Assembly: GCA_024641085.1 (NCBI GenBank)
Contig: JAHEDT010000011.1
Location: 1-64,000 of the forward strand
DNA from: Geobacteraceae bacterium
Lineage (GTDB): Bacteria; Desulfobacterota; Desulfuromonadia; Desulfuromonadales; BM103
Reading direction: 5' to 3'
Length of the DNA stretch: 64,000 nt
Shown: positions 26,642 to 34,765 of the stretch, piece after piece
How the letters are laid out: each line of letters opens with the position of its first letter
Numbering within the stretch: the first letter of the stretch is position 1
Program-made: the position numbers and the translations under genes
The notes under the pieces: generated by a model
What the model saw: the letters and a program-made list of their open reading frames with translations, nothing else
Databases searched by the model: none
What the model was told of the DNA's origin: nothing

Positions 26642-27889
26642 TTAGCTTCTCTCCTCGAGTTGTTCGATAAAGGCTTCGACATTGGTCCGGGTCTGTTCAT
26701 CGGACACGCAGCGCAGGTCGTTGAGGTCGCCGGAAATGACCAGGCTCGGGATGCCGGTTGCCTGCTCCAGGCGCTGCGGCATGCCGTAGCGGCTGTTGGA
26801 ATTGCAGGGGCAGGTTTTGGCGTCGTGGTAGATGATGCCGTCTATATGGAACTTTTTCAGCATCTGCTTGATGTACTCTTCCTTGTAGGCATCTGAGCGG
26901 ACGATGAACAGGGCGAGATAGGCCTTGGCCATGCTGCGCAGCGGGTCGTTGGCGTCGAAATCGGGGAAGATCCAGCTGCTGCAATAGGTGGAGACCAGCA
27001 CGCTGGTCTGCAGTTCCGAGAACAGCTCGGAATGCTGGCGCAGCCGGCCCCAAACCGGCATCCCTTCCCAGTAGATACGATGCTTTTCACCCTCGACGGC
27101 TGCCACCTGTCCGGTGATGCGCTGCTCGAGTTCGGCGAGCAGAACCCGGTAGTAGTCGACTGCCTGCGGGGTGCCGCGCAGGACTACGGCCGGGCCCATA
27201 TGGATGGTGCCGTCGAAAAAAGTTAACGGCGCCGGGGTTGCCGCAGCGGTTTCGAGGACCTGGCGCCAGAGCTCGGTGCATTCCCGGGATAGGGCCACGG
27301 TTTCCCGCAGGCGCTGCATATCCAGCTTCTCCCCGGCAACCTCCTCGAGAGTGGGGATCAGCGCTTCGAGCTGCCGGGTGACGTCGTCGACCAGGATCTC
27401 GGTAACATCGGTGAAGTTCTTCGGCGAGGTGATGCCGATGCAGGGGACGCCAAATTCTCTTGCATACCAGTTGAACCAGTCCTGCACATCGCGGCACTGG
27501 TTGGTGTTGTAGACCAGCACGTCAGGGCGGGGCGGGGCTTCGATCCCTGAGTAAGCCTTGGCCAGCGGCGAAACCCCTTTCAGGTAGGCGCCGATGTCAG
27601 CGGTCAGGTACGAGCAGATATCCGGAGAGTACCCGATGGCGTTGGCCTCGGGGATCAGTTCGGTGGCCATGCGCGTGGCTCCCAGCATGGCGGCGTGGTT
27701 CTCCGGGAAATGTACGGCAAAGCCCATCGCCCTGAGTAACTCCGCCGGCCCGACACTGGTGCACCAGGCGACCTTGCGGGTCGCCGATTGCCCGGCGTCG
27801 TTGAGATCGTAGAAGTAGTCGGACATGATTTTCATCATCTGCCCGGTGGCCTGGATCTTTTTCCGTTGGGGTTGCTTGTCTTCAGCCAT
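26642..27889 (-). CDS. 2-Hydroxyacyl-CoA dehydratase D-component-family Fe-S protein (HgdB/BcrB/YjiM-like)
   Basis: 415 aa from the ATG at 27889 (GGGAGA upstream); a longer open frame to 28465 runs through the activase gene out of frame and is rejected. It belongs to the HgdB/BcrB/FldC fold: AWCTS (C43), SPDICSY (C92), and a C-terminal segment with H355, C360, C362 and the IPSLVISGDLNDLR pattern. Nine cysteines in all. Such proteins carry [4Fe-4S] or double-cubane clusters reduced by an ATP-driven activase, encoded just upstream. Only one subunit is present, unlike heterodimeric dehydratases or BcrBC. The substrate is unknown. Confidence 0.85.
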   Translation of the reverse strand: MAEDKQPQRKKIQATGQMMKIMSDYFYDLNDAGQSATRKVAWCTSVGPAELLRAMGFAVHFPENHAAMLGATRMATELIPEANAIGYSPDICSYLTADIGAYLKGVSPLAKAYSGIEAPPRPDVLVYNTNQCRDVQDWFNWYAREFGVPCIGITSPKNFTDVTEILVDDVTRQLEALIPTLEEVAGEKLDMQRLRETVALSRECTELWRQVLETAAATPAPLTFFDGTIHMGPAVVLRGTPQAVDYYRVLLAELEQRITGQVAAVEGEKHRIYWEGMPVWGRLRQHSELFSELQTSVLVSTYCSSWIFPDFDANDPLRSMAKAYLALFIVRSDAYKEEYIKQMLKKFHIDGIIYHDAKTCPCNSNSRYGMPQRLEQATGIPSLVISGDLNDLRCVSDEQTRTNVEAFIEQLEERS

Positions 27890-27927
27890 GATCTCTCCCT
27901 GTTGCGAACTCTCTGTCGAGTTCCCGG

Positions 27928-28737
27928 TTAATCCTCTCCCGCGTCTGAGGCCTGGGCCTCGGTCGCTTCCAGTGCATAGAGGGCGGCGCCATGGGCCCCG
28001 GTCAACTGGGGGAACGCCGGCAGCAGCACCGGTCGGCCGATCAGTTCTTCGGTCATCTCGACCAGGTAGGGGTTGTGGGCTACCACGCCACCGCTCAGGA
28101 CGACTTTCCCGGTGATGGAGTCCATCTCCAGAACCCGCTTGATCATCGAGTAGAAGATTCCCTTGATAATGTCGGCGACCGGCTTGCCGTGGCGGATATT
28201 CTCCAGGACCTCGGTGGCCGAGAAGACCGTGCAGTAACTGCCGAGCTTGATCGTTTCGGTGGCCTGGCGGGCCAGGTTGTTCATCTCGTCGAGGGGGATG
28301 TCGAGGCGGCTGGACATCTCTTCGAGAAAAGCACCGGTGCCGGCAGCGCATTTGCGGTTCATCTTGAAGCTTTCGCGCCGCCCGTCGGCATCGAGCTTGA
28401 TGATCTTGTTGTCCTGCCCGCCGATATCGATGATGGTGATCGCCTCGGCATAGAGATAGTGGCAACCCTTGGCGTGGCAGCCGATTTCGGTTTTGCTTTT
28501 GCTGGTGACGAAGGCGACGTTGTTGCGGCCATAACCGGTGGCGACGGCTTCGACGATGTCGTTCCGCCCGGCGCCAGCCAGCTCCAGGGAGGCATCAAGG
28601 CAGAGCGCTGCGGTTGCGGCAAAATCGATCCCCGATTTTTTCACCGCATGTCCAAGCAGCGCACCATGCCGGTCGACAACCGCCACCTTGGTGCGTGATG
28701 CGCCCATGTCAAGACCAACGTAAACCGGTTGTGTCAT
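27928..28737 (-). CDS. ATP-dependent activase of a dehydratase/reductase (HgdC/BcrD/BadG family)
   Basis: 269-aa ASKHA-fold ATPase: phosphate-1 motif GLDMGASRTK near the N-terminus, DIGGQDNK (about 104-111), and adenosine motif LSGGVVAHN. C130 (RKCAAGTG) and C169 (YCTVFS) are 39 residues apart, the spacing of the two ligands that hold the bridging [4Fe-4S] cluster in HgdC dimers. It drives low-potential electrons from ferredoxin into the partner Fe-S protein at the cost of ATP. It is 38 nt upstream of that partner. Confidence 0.93.
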   Translation of the reverse strand: MTQPVYVGLDMGASRTKVAVVDRHGALLGHAVKKSGIDFAATAALCLDASLELAGAGRNDIVEAVATGYGRNNVAFVTSKSKTEIGCHAKGCHYLYAEAITIIDIGGQDNKIIKLDADGRRESFKMNRKCAAGTGAFLEEMSSRLDIPLDEMNNLARQATETIKLGSYCTVFSATEVLENIRHGKPVADIIKGIFYSMIKRVLEMDSITGKVVLSGGVVAHNPYLVEMTEELIGRPVLLPAFPQLTGAHGAALYALEATEAQASDAGED

Positions 28738-28772
28738 CGTCCTCTGCTTTTGAAAAAGGAACTTCTCATTGT

Positions 28773-29624
28773 TCAGTAGCGGGCCACTTCCGACTCGACC
28801 GTCCTGACCATATTGACCAACCGCGGGCCGATGTCGTCCTCGAGCATGTGCTGGCGCAGTACGAAGGACGGGGCCGCGCTGTTGAAGGTCAGGAGCCGGC
28901 AGCCGGCGATTGGCAGCATCGGCACGCCGACGGCATTGACATCGCTGCGCCAGTCGCCAATCGACAGGCAGAAACCGCGCTCATTATAGTCGCGCAACGC
29001 CTGCTCGATCCCGGCCTTGTTCTTCGGCCATCGGGCCGGGTCACGTTGGCGGATGTTGTCCATCAGTTTCTCCCGCTCATGCTCCGGCAGGCCACACAAG
29101 AGGGCTCTGCCCATGGCGGTGGTCGCTATGGGAACCCGGGTTCCAGGCTCGCGGCGCAGGGAGACGGTGGCGGTAATACTGTGCCGGCCGTCGAGATAGA
29201 CCATGCCGAGGCGGTCGCGGGAGCCGACCGAAACCACGGTGTGCGAATAGTCGGCCAACTCCTGCATGAGCGGGCGGGCGATCTTCAGCACGTCCATGTT
29301 GGTGATGAATGAATAGCCGAGGGACAAGACCCCGCTGCCGAGCTGGTATTTGCCTAGTTTTTCATCGTGGTAGAGGTACCCCATACGGGTCAGGGTGTAG
29401 GTCAGACGGGAAATGGTCGGTTTCGGCAGGCCGGTGCGCTCGGCGATGTCCTGGTTCCCGAGGTGCCGGTCGCTCGGCTTGAAACAACGCAGGACCTCCA
29501 GCCCCCGGGCCAGAGCGGTCACGAACTGGCGATCCTTGCTGCTATCCTCCAGGAGATCGATCCCGTCCATTGCGATCAGCTCTGCCTTGCTGCCCCTGTG
29601 GTTGAGTGCTGTATTTTCATCCAT
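28773..29624 (-). CDS. IclR-family transcriptional regulator
   Basis: 283 aa: N-terminal winged helix (about 35-95, with NQDIAERTGLPKPTISRL) and a C-terminal GAF-like effector domain (about 110-280). GGAG lies about 10 nt before the ATG. IclR proteins often control aromatic-acid or 2-oxoacid genes and bind small aromatic effectors. The gene heads the minus-strand catabolic operon (activase 35 nt downstream) and is divergent from the beta-oxidation/benzoyl-CoA operon, so it probably controls both and itself. Confidence 0.93.
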   Translation of the reverse strand: MDENTALNHRGSKAELIAMDGIDLLEDSSKDRQFVTALARGLEVLRCFKPSDRHLGNQDIAERTGLPKPTISRLTYTLTRMGYLYHDEKLGKYQLGSGVLSLGYSFITNMDVLKIARPLMQELADYSHTVVSVGSRDRLGMVYLDGRHSITATVSLRREPGTRVPIATTAMGRALLCGLPEHEREKLMDNIRQRDPARWPKNKAGIEQALRDYNERGFCLSIGDWRSDVNAVGVPMLPIAGCRLLTFNSAAPSFVLRQHMLEDDIGPRLVNMVRTVESEVARY

Positions 29625-29721
29625 AGACTGTTGCTCCGGGGCGGTTGCTGCTGGCGCAAGGCTGGGTTAGAAAGGGCCGGGCCGCGTGCTCTCGCACTTG
29701 AGCACTCCCATGCTTTTAATC

Positions 29722-29748
29722 TCTATATAAAAGGGGGGGATGTGTCAA
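29722..29748 (-). promoter_or_regulatory. Candidate sigma-70 promoter of iclR
   Basis: Minus strand: perfect -35 TTGACA (29743-29748) and -10 TATAGA (29722-29727) with a 15-nt spacer, shorter than ideal. This would give a leader of roughly 90 nt before iclR. Confidence 0.45.
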
Positions 29749-29777
29749 GAGATAAAACGCCGTTTTCTGAAAATCTG

Positions 29778-29792
29778 TTTTGCATAGCGAAA
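29778..29792. promoter_or_regulatory. Near-palindromic operator, copy 1 (probable IclR-protein site)
   Basis: TTTTGCATAGCGAAA, a 15-nt near-palindrome of form TTTYGC-WWW-GCRAAA. It is identical over 17 nt (with flanking G and T) to the copy at 29987-30001. It lies about 30 nt upstream of the iclR -35 box and about 20 nt upstream of a possible plus-strand promoter (TTGAGA-N18-TATAAT, 29812-29841). Confidence 0.7.
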
Positions 29793-29937
29793 TCACGATG
29801 AGAAACTTTCTTTGAGAATAAGTCTTTAAAATCAGTATAATGACCTATATATAAAGAGATGAATAGGCGTATTGTTATTTTATAACAGCAAGTTGATGGA
29901 TATGTGAAGCGGTGTGCCGTATTCCCCAAGAAAAATA

Positions 29938-29966
29938 TTTACAAACAGTGTGTTGTCGGGTAGGAT
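29938..29966 (+). promoter_or_regulatory. Candidate sigma-70 promoter of the beta-oxidation/benzoyl-CoA operon
   Basis: TTTACA (29938-29943), 17-nt spacer, TAGGAT (29961-29966). The start site would fall near 29973, just before operator copy 2, so a protein bound there would block transcription. A second plus-strand candidate, TTGAGA-N18-TATAAT, lies at 29812-29841. Confidence 0.5.
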
Positions 29967-29986
29967 TCACAATAAATGAAAACTAG

Positions 29987-30001
29987 TTTTGCATAGCGAA
30001 A
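29987..30001. promoter_or_regulatory. Near-palindromic operator, copy 2 (probable IclR-protein site)
   Basis: Second exact copy of TTTTGCATAGCGAAA, 209 nt from copy 1 and about 110 nt before the first plus-strand gene. Its position just downstream of a candidate promoter fits a repressor site. Two exact copies in one divergent intergenic region next to an IclR gene make it the obvious binding site of that regulator. Confidence 0.7.
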
Positions 30002-30109
30002 TAAAAGGCGAGGTGTCGAGGACGGTAAGGTTCCGGTTCAGTGTGCCCGAGTGGCGTCATCGTCTGCAAAACTAACAACCTTTGGCATGACTATCAAGAG
30101 GGTAGGAAA

Positions 30110-32125
30110 ATGAAACCGATTGCTACGGTAGGCGTCGTTGGTGCAGGGACCATGGGCTCGGCGATTGCCCAACACTTTGTCATGAAGGGACTGCCGGTCA
30201 TTCTCGTTGATCAGCAGCAGCAATTTCTGGACCGGGGAGTCGGTTACATGCGCGATTCCCTCGGCGAGGCCTTGCAGCGTGGTTTGATCGACCAGCAGGC
30301 TTTTGACCAGATTCTCGGGCGGCTGCACTGCACGACGGATCAGGCTGAACTGGCGCGTGTCGACCTGGTGGTCGAGGCGATCTTTGAAAACCTCGAGGTC
30401 AAGAAGGGGCTGTTTGCTGAACTGGAGAAGCTTGTGAGCAAGGAGTGCATCCTGGCCAGCAACACCTCCTCGTTCCTGATCAGCGAGATTGCCGCAGACC
30501 TCCAGACCCCCGAGCGGGTGGTCGGTGTTCATTATTTCTACCATGCCGCCAAGAACAAGCTGGTCGAACTGATCCCCGGCAAAAAGTCGGCCCCTGAGAT
30601 CGTCACGGCCCTTGAGAACTTCTACACCTTCTATGACAAGACTCCGATCCTGGTCAAGGACGCCCCGGGGTTTGCCGTGAATCGCTTTTTCGTTCCCTGG
30701 CTGAACGAAGCCGCCCGGCTTTACGAGGAGGGCTGTGGCAGCATCGCCTTTATCGACCGCGTTGCCTGCCAAGTGTTCGGGGTCGGCATGGGCCCTTTCG
30801 CCCTGATGAATGCCACCGGGGTGCCGATCGCCATGCATGCCGCCGATGGACTGGCCAGCGTGCTGGGGGCCTTTTACGCCCCGGCGGAGATTCTCCGCAG
30901 GCAGGTCGAAGCCAAGCACAATTGGAACGTCGAAGACGCCCGACCGCTTAACAACGGGTCCGATCAGGAGGAGGTTGTCACCCGCCGGCTCGTCGGCGCC
31001 AGCCTCGGTGTGGCTGCGCAGATGGTCGATGAAGGGGTGGTTGACGCGACCTCGGCTGATCTGGGGGCGCGCTCCGGATTGCGCTGGCCGGTCGGGCCGT
31101 TCGAACTGCTTGACAAGCTGGGCGCCGGGAATGTCCGGACGATGGTGCAAGGCGTGTTCTCTCCCTGGGGGCTGCCGGCTCCGGCCTGCCTGGTCGATGC
31201 GACCCAGGCCGACAAACTGCGCCTCGACTGGGTCACGACCGAGGTCCTCGGCGATAGCGGTTTCATCATCTTCAACCTCCCCGACCGCATGAACCCCCTC
31301 GGCGAAGAGGTGATGCGCCAGCTTGACCGCTGCGTCGATCAGCTCAACGCCAATAGCGACATCAGTAAATTTTTCATACACGGCAAGGGCAAAGCGTTCA
31401 TCGCCGGCGCCGACATCAAGTTCTTCCTCGACGCCATGGCTGCCGGGGACCTCGATCGGATCCAGAGCTTTACCGAGTTCGGACAGCAGGTCCTGAACAA
31501 GATCAGTGCTTCCGACAAGACCACCTATGCTTATCTTGACGGCCTGGCGCTGGGTGGCGGTCTGGAACTGGCACTGGCCTGCGATTATCGCATCGGCACG
31601 CACAAGTCGCTGCTGGCCTTCCCGGAAACCGGCATCGGCATCTACCCCGGGCTCGGCGGCACCCAGCGTGCCAGCCGTCTGATTGGAGTTGCCCGGGCCA
31701 AACAGCTGATTGCCAGCGGGCAGTTCATCAACGCCCAGCAGGCATATGCCTACGGTTTGGTCGACACCGTTCTGGAGCCGCTGTTCGACTGGCATGAGCT
31801 GGCCGGGATATCCCTAGGCCAGAGCCAGCCCGGCCGCGTTCAGGTGACCGCCCAGGAGCTCGAATTCGCTCAGTTCAATGGCGATCTCGGCCACCCCCTT
31901 CTGGCCAGGGAGGACAATGTAAAATTGGCCAAGGCGATCGCCCGCAAGGCGCCGATAGCCTTGAAAACGGCCATGAACCTGGTCGAGCGGGGTTTCCCCC
32001 TGGAGCTCCAGAAAGGGCTGCAGCTGGAGCTCGACGGCCTGAAAAGCATTTTCGCCACCGAGGACGCCCGGACCGGTCTGTCAAGCATTCTCAGCGGCAA
32101 AAAACCGAACTATATCGGCAAATAG
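30110..32125 (+). CDS. 3-Hydroxyacyl-CoA dehydrogenase/enoyl-CoA hydratase fusion (dehydrogenase first)
   Basis: 671 aa from the ATG at 30110; an open frame back to 30041 has no ribosome site. The N-terminal half is an NAD-dependent 3-hydroxyacyl-CoA dehydrogenase (GAGTMG at 11-16; catalytic His in GVHYFYHA, Glu in VELIPG). The C-terminal third is a crotonase (FIAGADIK oxyanion loop; GGGLELALACDYR; PETGIGIYPGLGGTQR). This order is the reverse of FadB/MFE and resembles the archaeal crotonyl-CoA hydratase/3-hydroxybutyryl-CoA dehydrogenase. It would handle the chain after ring opening. First gene of the plus-strand operon. Confidence 0.92.
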   Translation: MKPIATVGVVGAGTMGSAIAQHFVMKGLPVILVDQQQQFLDRGVGYMRDSLGEALQRGLIDQQAFDQILGRLHCTTDQAELARVDLVVEAIFENLEVKKGLFAELEKLVSKECILASNTSSFLISEIAADLQTPERVVGVHYFYHAAKNKLVELIPGKKSAPEIVTALENFYTFYDKTPILVKDAPGFAVNRFFVPWLNEAARLYEEGCGSIAFIDRVACQVFGVGMGPFALMNATGVPIAMHAADGLASVLGAFYAPAEILRRQVEAKHNWNVEDARPLNNGSDQEEVVTRRLVGASLGVAAQMVDEGVVDATSADLGARSGLRWPVGPFELLDKLGAGNVRTMVQGVFSPWGLPAPACLVDATQADKLRLDWVTTEVLGDSGFIIFNLPDRMNPLGEEVMRQLDRCVDQLNANSDISKFFIHGKGKAFIAGADIKFFLDAMAAGDLDRIQSFTEFGQQVLNKISASDKTTYAYLDGLALGGGLELALACDYRIGTHKSLLAFPETGIGIYPGLGGTQRASRLIGVARAKQLIASGQFINAQQAYAYGLVDTVLEPLFDWHELAGISLGQSQPGRVQVTAQELEFAQFNGDLGHPLLAREDNVKLAKAIARKAPIALKTAMNLVERGFPLELQKGLQLELDGLKSIFATEDARTGLSSILSGKKPNYIGK

Positions 32126-32170
32126 AGCCGCTCCGGAGTTGCCGGACGGAAACCAGACTAAGGAGCCATC

Positions 32171-33436
32171 ATGAAAGCAAGCGTACAGGGGTTTCAGGAT
32201 AAAAAGGTCGGCAGCGGCGCGCTCTTCGAAGATATCTACCTGCTCGAAGGGAAGCGGACCCCCTTTGGCAAATATGTCGGCAGCCTCTCGACGGTTTCGC
32301 CGACCGATCTGGGCATTCTTGCCAGCCGTGCGGCGATCGAAGCCTCCGGTGTGCCGGCCGGCGACATCGACCAGACCATCGTTGCCAATATCGGCCAGGC
32401 CAGTGCCGACAGCTTCTTCCTGCCACGCCATATCGCGCTCTACAGCGGTGCGCCGCTCGAAAGCACCGCATTGATGACCCAGCGCATCTGTGGTTCCGGT
32501 GTGGAACTGCTGGGGCAGGCTGCCGAGCAGATTGCCCTCGGCAAGGCCAACCTGGTTCTCGGCTGCGGAAGCGATGCCATGAGCCGCTTCCCTCTGGCCT
32601 CCTATTCCGCCCGCCAGGGTTTCCCGCTGGGGCGCCCCGAATTCATCGACCTGCTCTGGGAAGCCCTCAACGATACCGCTGCGGTGCCGATGGGCTGCAC
32701 GGCAGACAACCTGGCCCGGGAGTTCTCCCTGTCCAGGGAAGAGGTTGACGCCTTCTCTCTGCGCAGCCAGCAGCGCTGTGCTGATGCCCAGGCTGCCGGA
32801 TTTTTCCAGCACGAGATCATCCCGGTCGCGGCCAAGGGAGTCCTGGAGATGGAGGGCTTGAAACCCCGCCAGTATCGCTGCAACAATCGTACGGGGGTTT
32901 CTGCTGATGAGCATCCGCGGCAGACCAGCATGGAAGAGCTGGCCAGATTACCTTTTGTCTTCAGCAAAAACGGGCCGACCACTGCCGGCAGCGCCTCGGG
33001 AATCGTCGATGGCGCGGCCGCGCTGCTGGTTGCGTCCGGTGATTACGTGCGTGCCAACGGCCTGAAGCCGCTCGGCAAGATTCGCGGCTTTGCGGCGACC
33101 GGTGTGCTGCCCGAGATCATGGGGATCGGCCCGGTGCCGGCGGTCCGCCTGCTGTTGGAGAAGATGGGTTTGACCACCGGAGATATCGATCGCTTTGAAA
33201 TCAATGAAGCCTTCTCGGCGCAGTGCCTGGCCGTCGCCAGGGCCCTGGAGCTCGACCAGGACAAGCTCAACGTCAACGGTGGCGCGATTGCCATCGGTCA
33301 TCCGCTCGGGGCGACGGGTGTGCGCCTGGTACTGACCTGTCTGCAGACTCTGAAACGCGACAATCAACAGCTGGGGGTTGCTTCGGCCTGCATCGGCGGC
33401 GGTCAGGGTATCGCCATGGTTGTGGAGGCCTGCTGA
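32171..33436 (+). CDS. Acetyl-CoA C-acyltransferase (thiolase)
   Basis: 421 aa, somewhat longer than the usual 390-400, with an unusual N-terminal extension of about 20 residues. Catalytic set: C107 (QRICGSG), H377 (GHPLGATG) and C407 (ACIGGGQG). It cleaves 3-oxoacyl-CoA with CoA to release acetyl-CoA. AGGAG precedes the ATG. Its stop overlaps the SDR start (TGATG). Confidence 0.93.
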   Translation: MKASVQGFQDKKVGSGALFEDIYLLEGKRTPFGKYVGSLSTVSPTDLGILASRAAIEASGVPAGDIDQTIVANIGQASADSFFLPRHIALYSGAPLESTALMTQRICGSGVELLGQAAEQIALGKANLVLGCGSDAMSRFPLASYSARQGFPLGRPEFIDLLWEALNDTAAVPMGCTADNLAREFSLSREEVDAFSLRSQQRCADAQAAGFFQHEIIPVAAKGVLEMEGLKPRQYRCNNRTGVSADEHPRQTSMEELARLPFVFSKNGPTTAGSASGIVDGAAALLVASGDYVRANGLKPLGKIRGFAATGVLPEIMGIGPVPAVRLLLEKMGLTTGDIDRFEINEAFSAQCLAVARALELDQDKLNVNGGAIAIGHPLGATGVRLVLTCLQTLKRDNQQLGVASACIGGGQGIAMVVEAC

Positions 33437-34203
33437 TGGACAACGCCGGACAGGGGACCCGGGGCCGGGTGGTTCTGATTACCGGAGCCGGGCAGGGGAT
33501 AGGTGCTGCCATCGCCAGGCGATTTGCCGACCAGGGGGCCAGGCTGGCAATGGTCGATGTGAACCCGGAACATTTGCGCCAACTGGCCGAAAGTCTGGCT
33601 GATTCCGCAGGCGAGATTCTACCGCTCACAGCAGATGTTTCCCGCAGGGAGCAGGTCCAGCAGCTGGTTGAGCAGGTCCTGGCAAAATTCGGCGCCATCG
33701 ATGTGCTGGTCAACAACGCGGGAATCATCCGCGACAACCTGATCAGCAATATCTCCGAGCAGGATTGGGACCAGGTCCTGGATATCAACCTCAAGGGCGC
33801 CTTCCTCTGCTGTCAGGCGGTCTTCCCGACGCTGAAAAAGCAGCGTTCCGGAAAGATCGTCAATATCGTCTCGCGGGCCTGGCTCGGCAGTATCGGCCAG
33901 GCCAACTATACTGCCAGCAAGGGGGGGTTGGTCAGCCTGACCCGCTCCCTGGCCCTCGAATTCGCCAGGTTCCAGATCAACGTCAATGCCGTGGCTCCCG
34001 GCGCCATCGATTCGCCGATGACCCGGGGCTTGACCATTGAGGCCCGCGAACGGCTGATCCGCATGCAGCCGACCGGCAAGATGGGCAAGGTCGAAGACAT
34101 CGCCGCCGCCGTCGCCTTCCTGGCGTCGGCGGATGCCGAGTTCATCACCGGGCAAGTCCTGCACGTCGATGGCGGTAAAAGCTGCGGCCTGCTGTCGCTC
34201 TAG
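33436..34203 (+). CDS. Short-chain dehydrogenase/reductase (FabG-like)
   Basis: 255 aa. Classical SDR: TGAGQGIG (cofactor), NNAG, catalytic Ser in the IVSR segment and YTASK. Likely an NAD(P)-dependent 3-hydroxyacyl-CoA dehydrogenase for a ring-derived intermediate. The start ATG overlaps the thiolase stop. A longer open frame to 33223 overlaps the thiolase gene and is rejected. Confidence 0.88.
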   Translation: MDNAGQGTRGRVVLITGAGQGIGAAIARRFADQGARLAMVDVNPEHLRQLAESLADSAGEILPLTADVSRREQVQQLVEQVLAKFGAIDVLVNNAGIIRDNLISNISEQDWDQVLDINLKGAFLCCQAVFPTLKKQRSGKIVNIVSRAWLGSIGQANYTASKGGLVSLTRSLALEFARFQINVNAVAPGAIDSPMTRGLTIEARERLIRMQPTGKMGKVEDIAAAVAFLASADAEFITGQVLHVDGGKSCGLLSL

Positions 34204-34292
34204 AGATCATGACCGGATGCTTCCCTGGCCAGACGCTCGCCTGGGTCGGTCATGGCCAGGGGATGGCGACCCTGATAGAAAGGCTCTGAGTG

Positions 34293-34733
34293 ATGAAGCT
34301 GACGCCGCGGACTGAAGTCGATATCGATGTCCGTTATGCCGAGACCGACCAGATGGGGGTCGTGCATCACGCTGCCTACCTGGTCTGGTACGAAGTGGCC
34401 CGGACCCGGTTCTGTGCCGAGGCTGGCAAACCCTATCCGGAGATGGAAAAACTCGGCTATTTCATGATGATCACCCAGGCACATCAGGATTACCGCCTGG
34501 CCGCCTGCTACGGCGATACGGTCAGGGTGACCTGCTGGCTTGACTGGGTGGCGAGTCGCAGTCTGCAGTTCGCTTACGAAGTCAGACGCGGTGACGAGGT
34601 GCTGTCGACCGGTTACACCAGGCATCTCTGGGTCAGACGCGAATCGCGGCGGCCCTGCAGTATGCCGGAGGGCCTGCGGGCCACTTTTCTGGAGTGGGCC
34701 GGCCAGACGACGTTCAAGAGCCCGGGAAAATAG
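34293..34733 (+). CDS. Acyl-CoA thioesterase, YbgC/4-hydroxybenzoyl-CoA thioesterase family
   Basis: 146-aa hotdog protein with the active-site pattern Y[11 protein letters not shown] near residue 16-27 (Asp nucleophile/base). It may start at the GTG one codon earlier. In aromatic degraders such a thioesterase frees CoA from stalled benzoyl-CoA intermediates; here it lies directly before had, which fits that role. Confidence 0.85.
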   Translation: MKLTPRTEVDIDVRYAETDQMGVVHHAAYLVWYEVARTRFCAEAGKPYPEMEKLGYFMMITQAHQDYRLAACYGDTVRVTCWLDWVASRSLQFAYEVRRGDEVLSTGYTRHLWVRRESRRPCSMPEGLRATFLEWAGQTTFKSPGK

Positions 34734-34765
34734 CCGTCGCGAATTCACAGACAGGAGAAGAGACG

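Noticed and set aside
27890-28465. Long N-terminal extension of the dehydratase subunit
   Set aside because: The extension is the activase gene read in another frame (Arg/Pro/Gln-rich, no fold); the family N-terminus starts at 27889.
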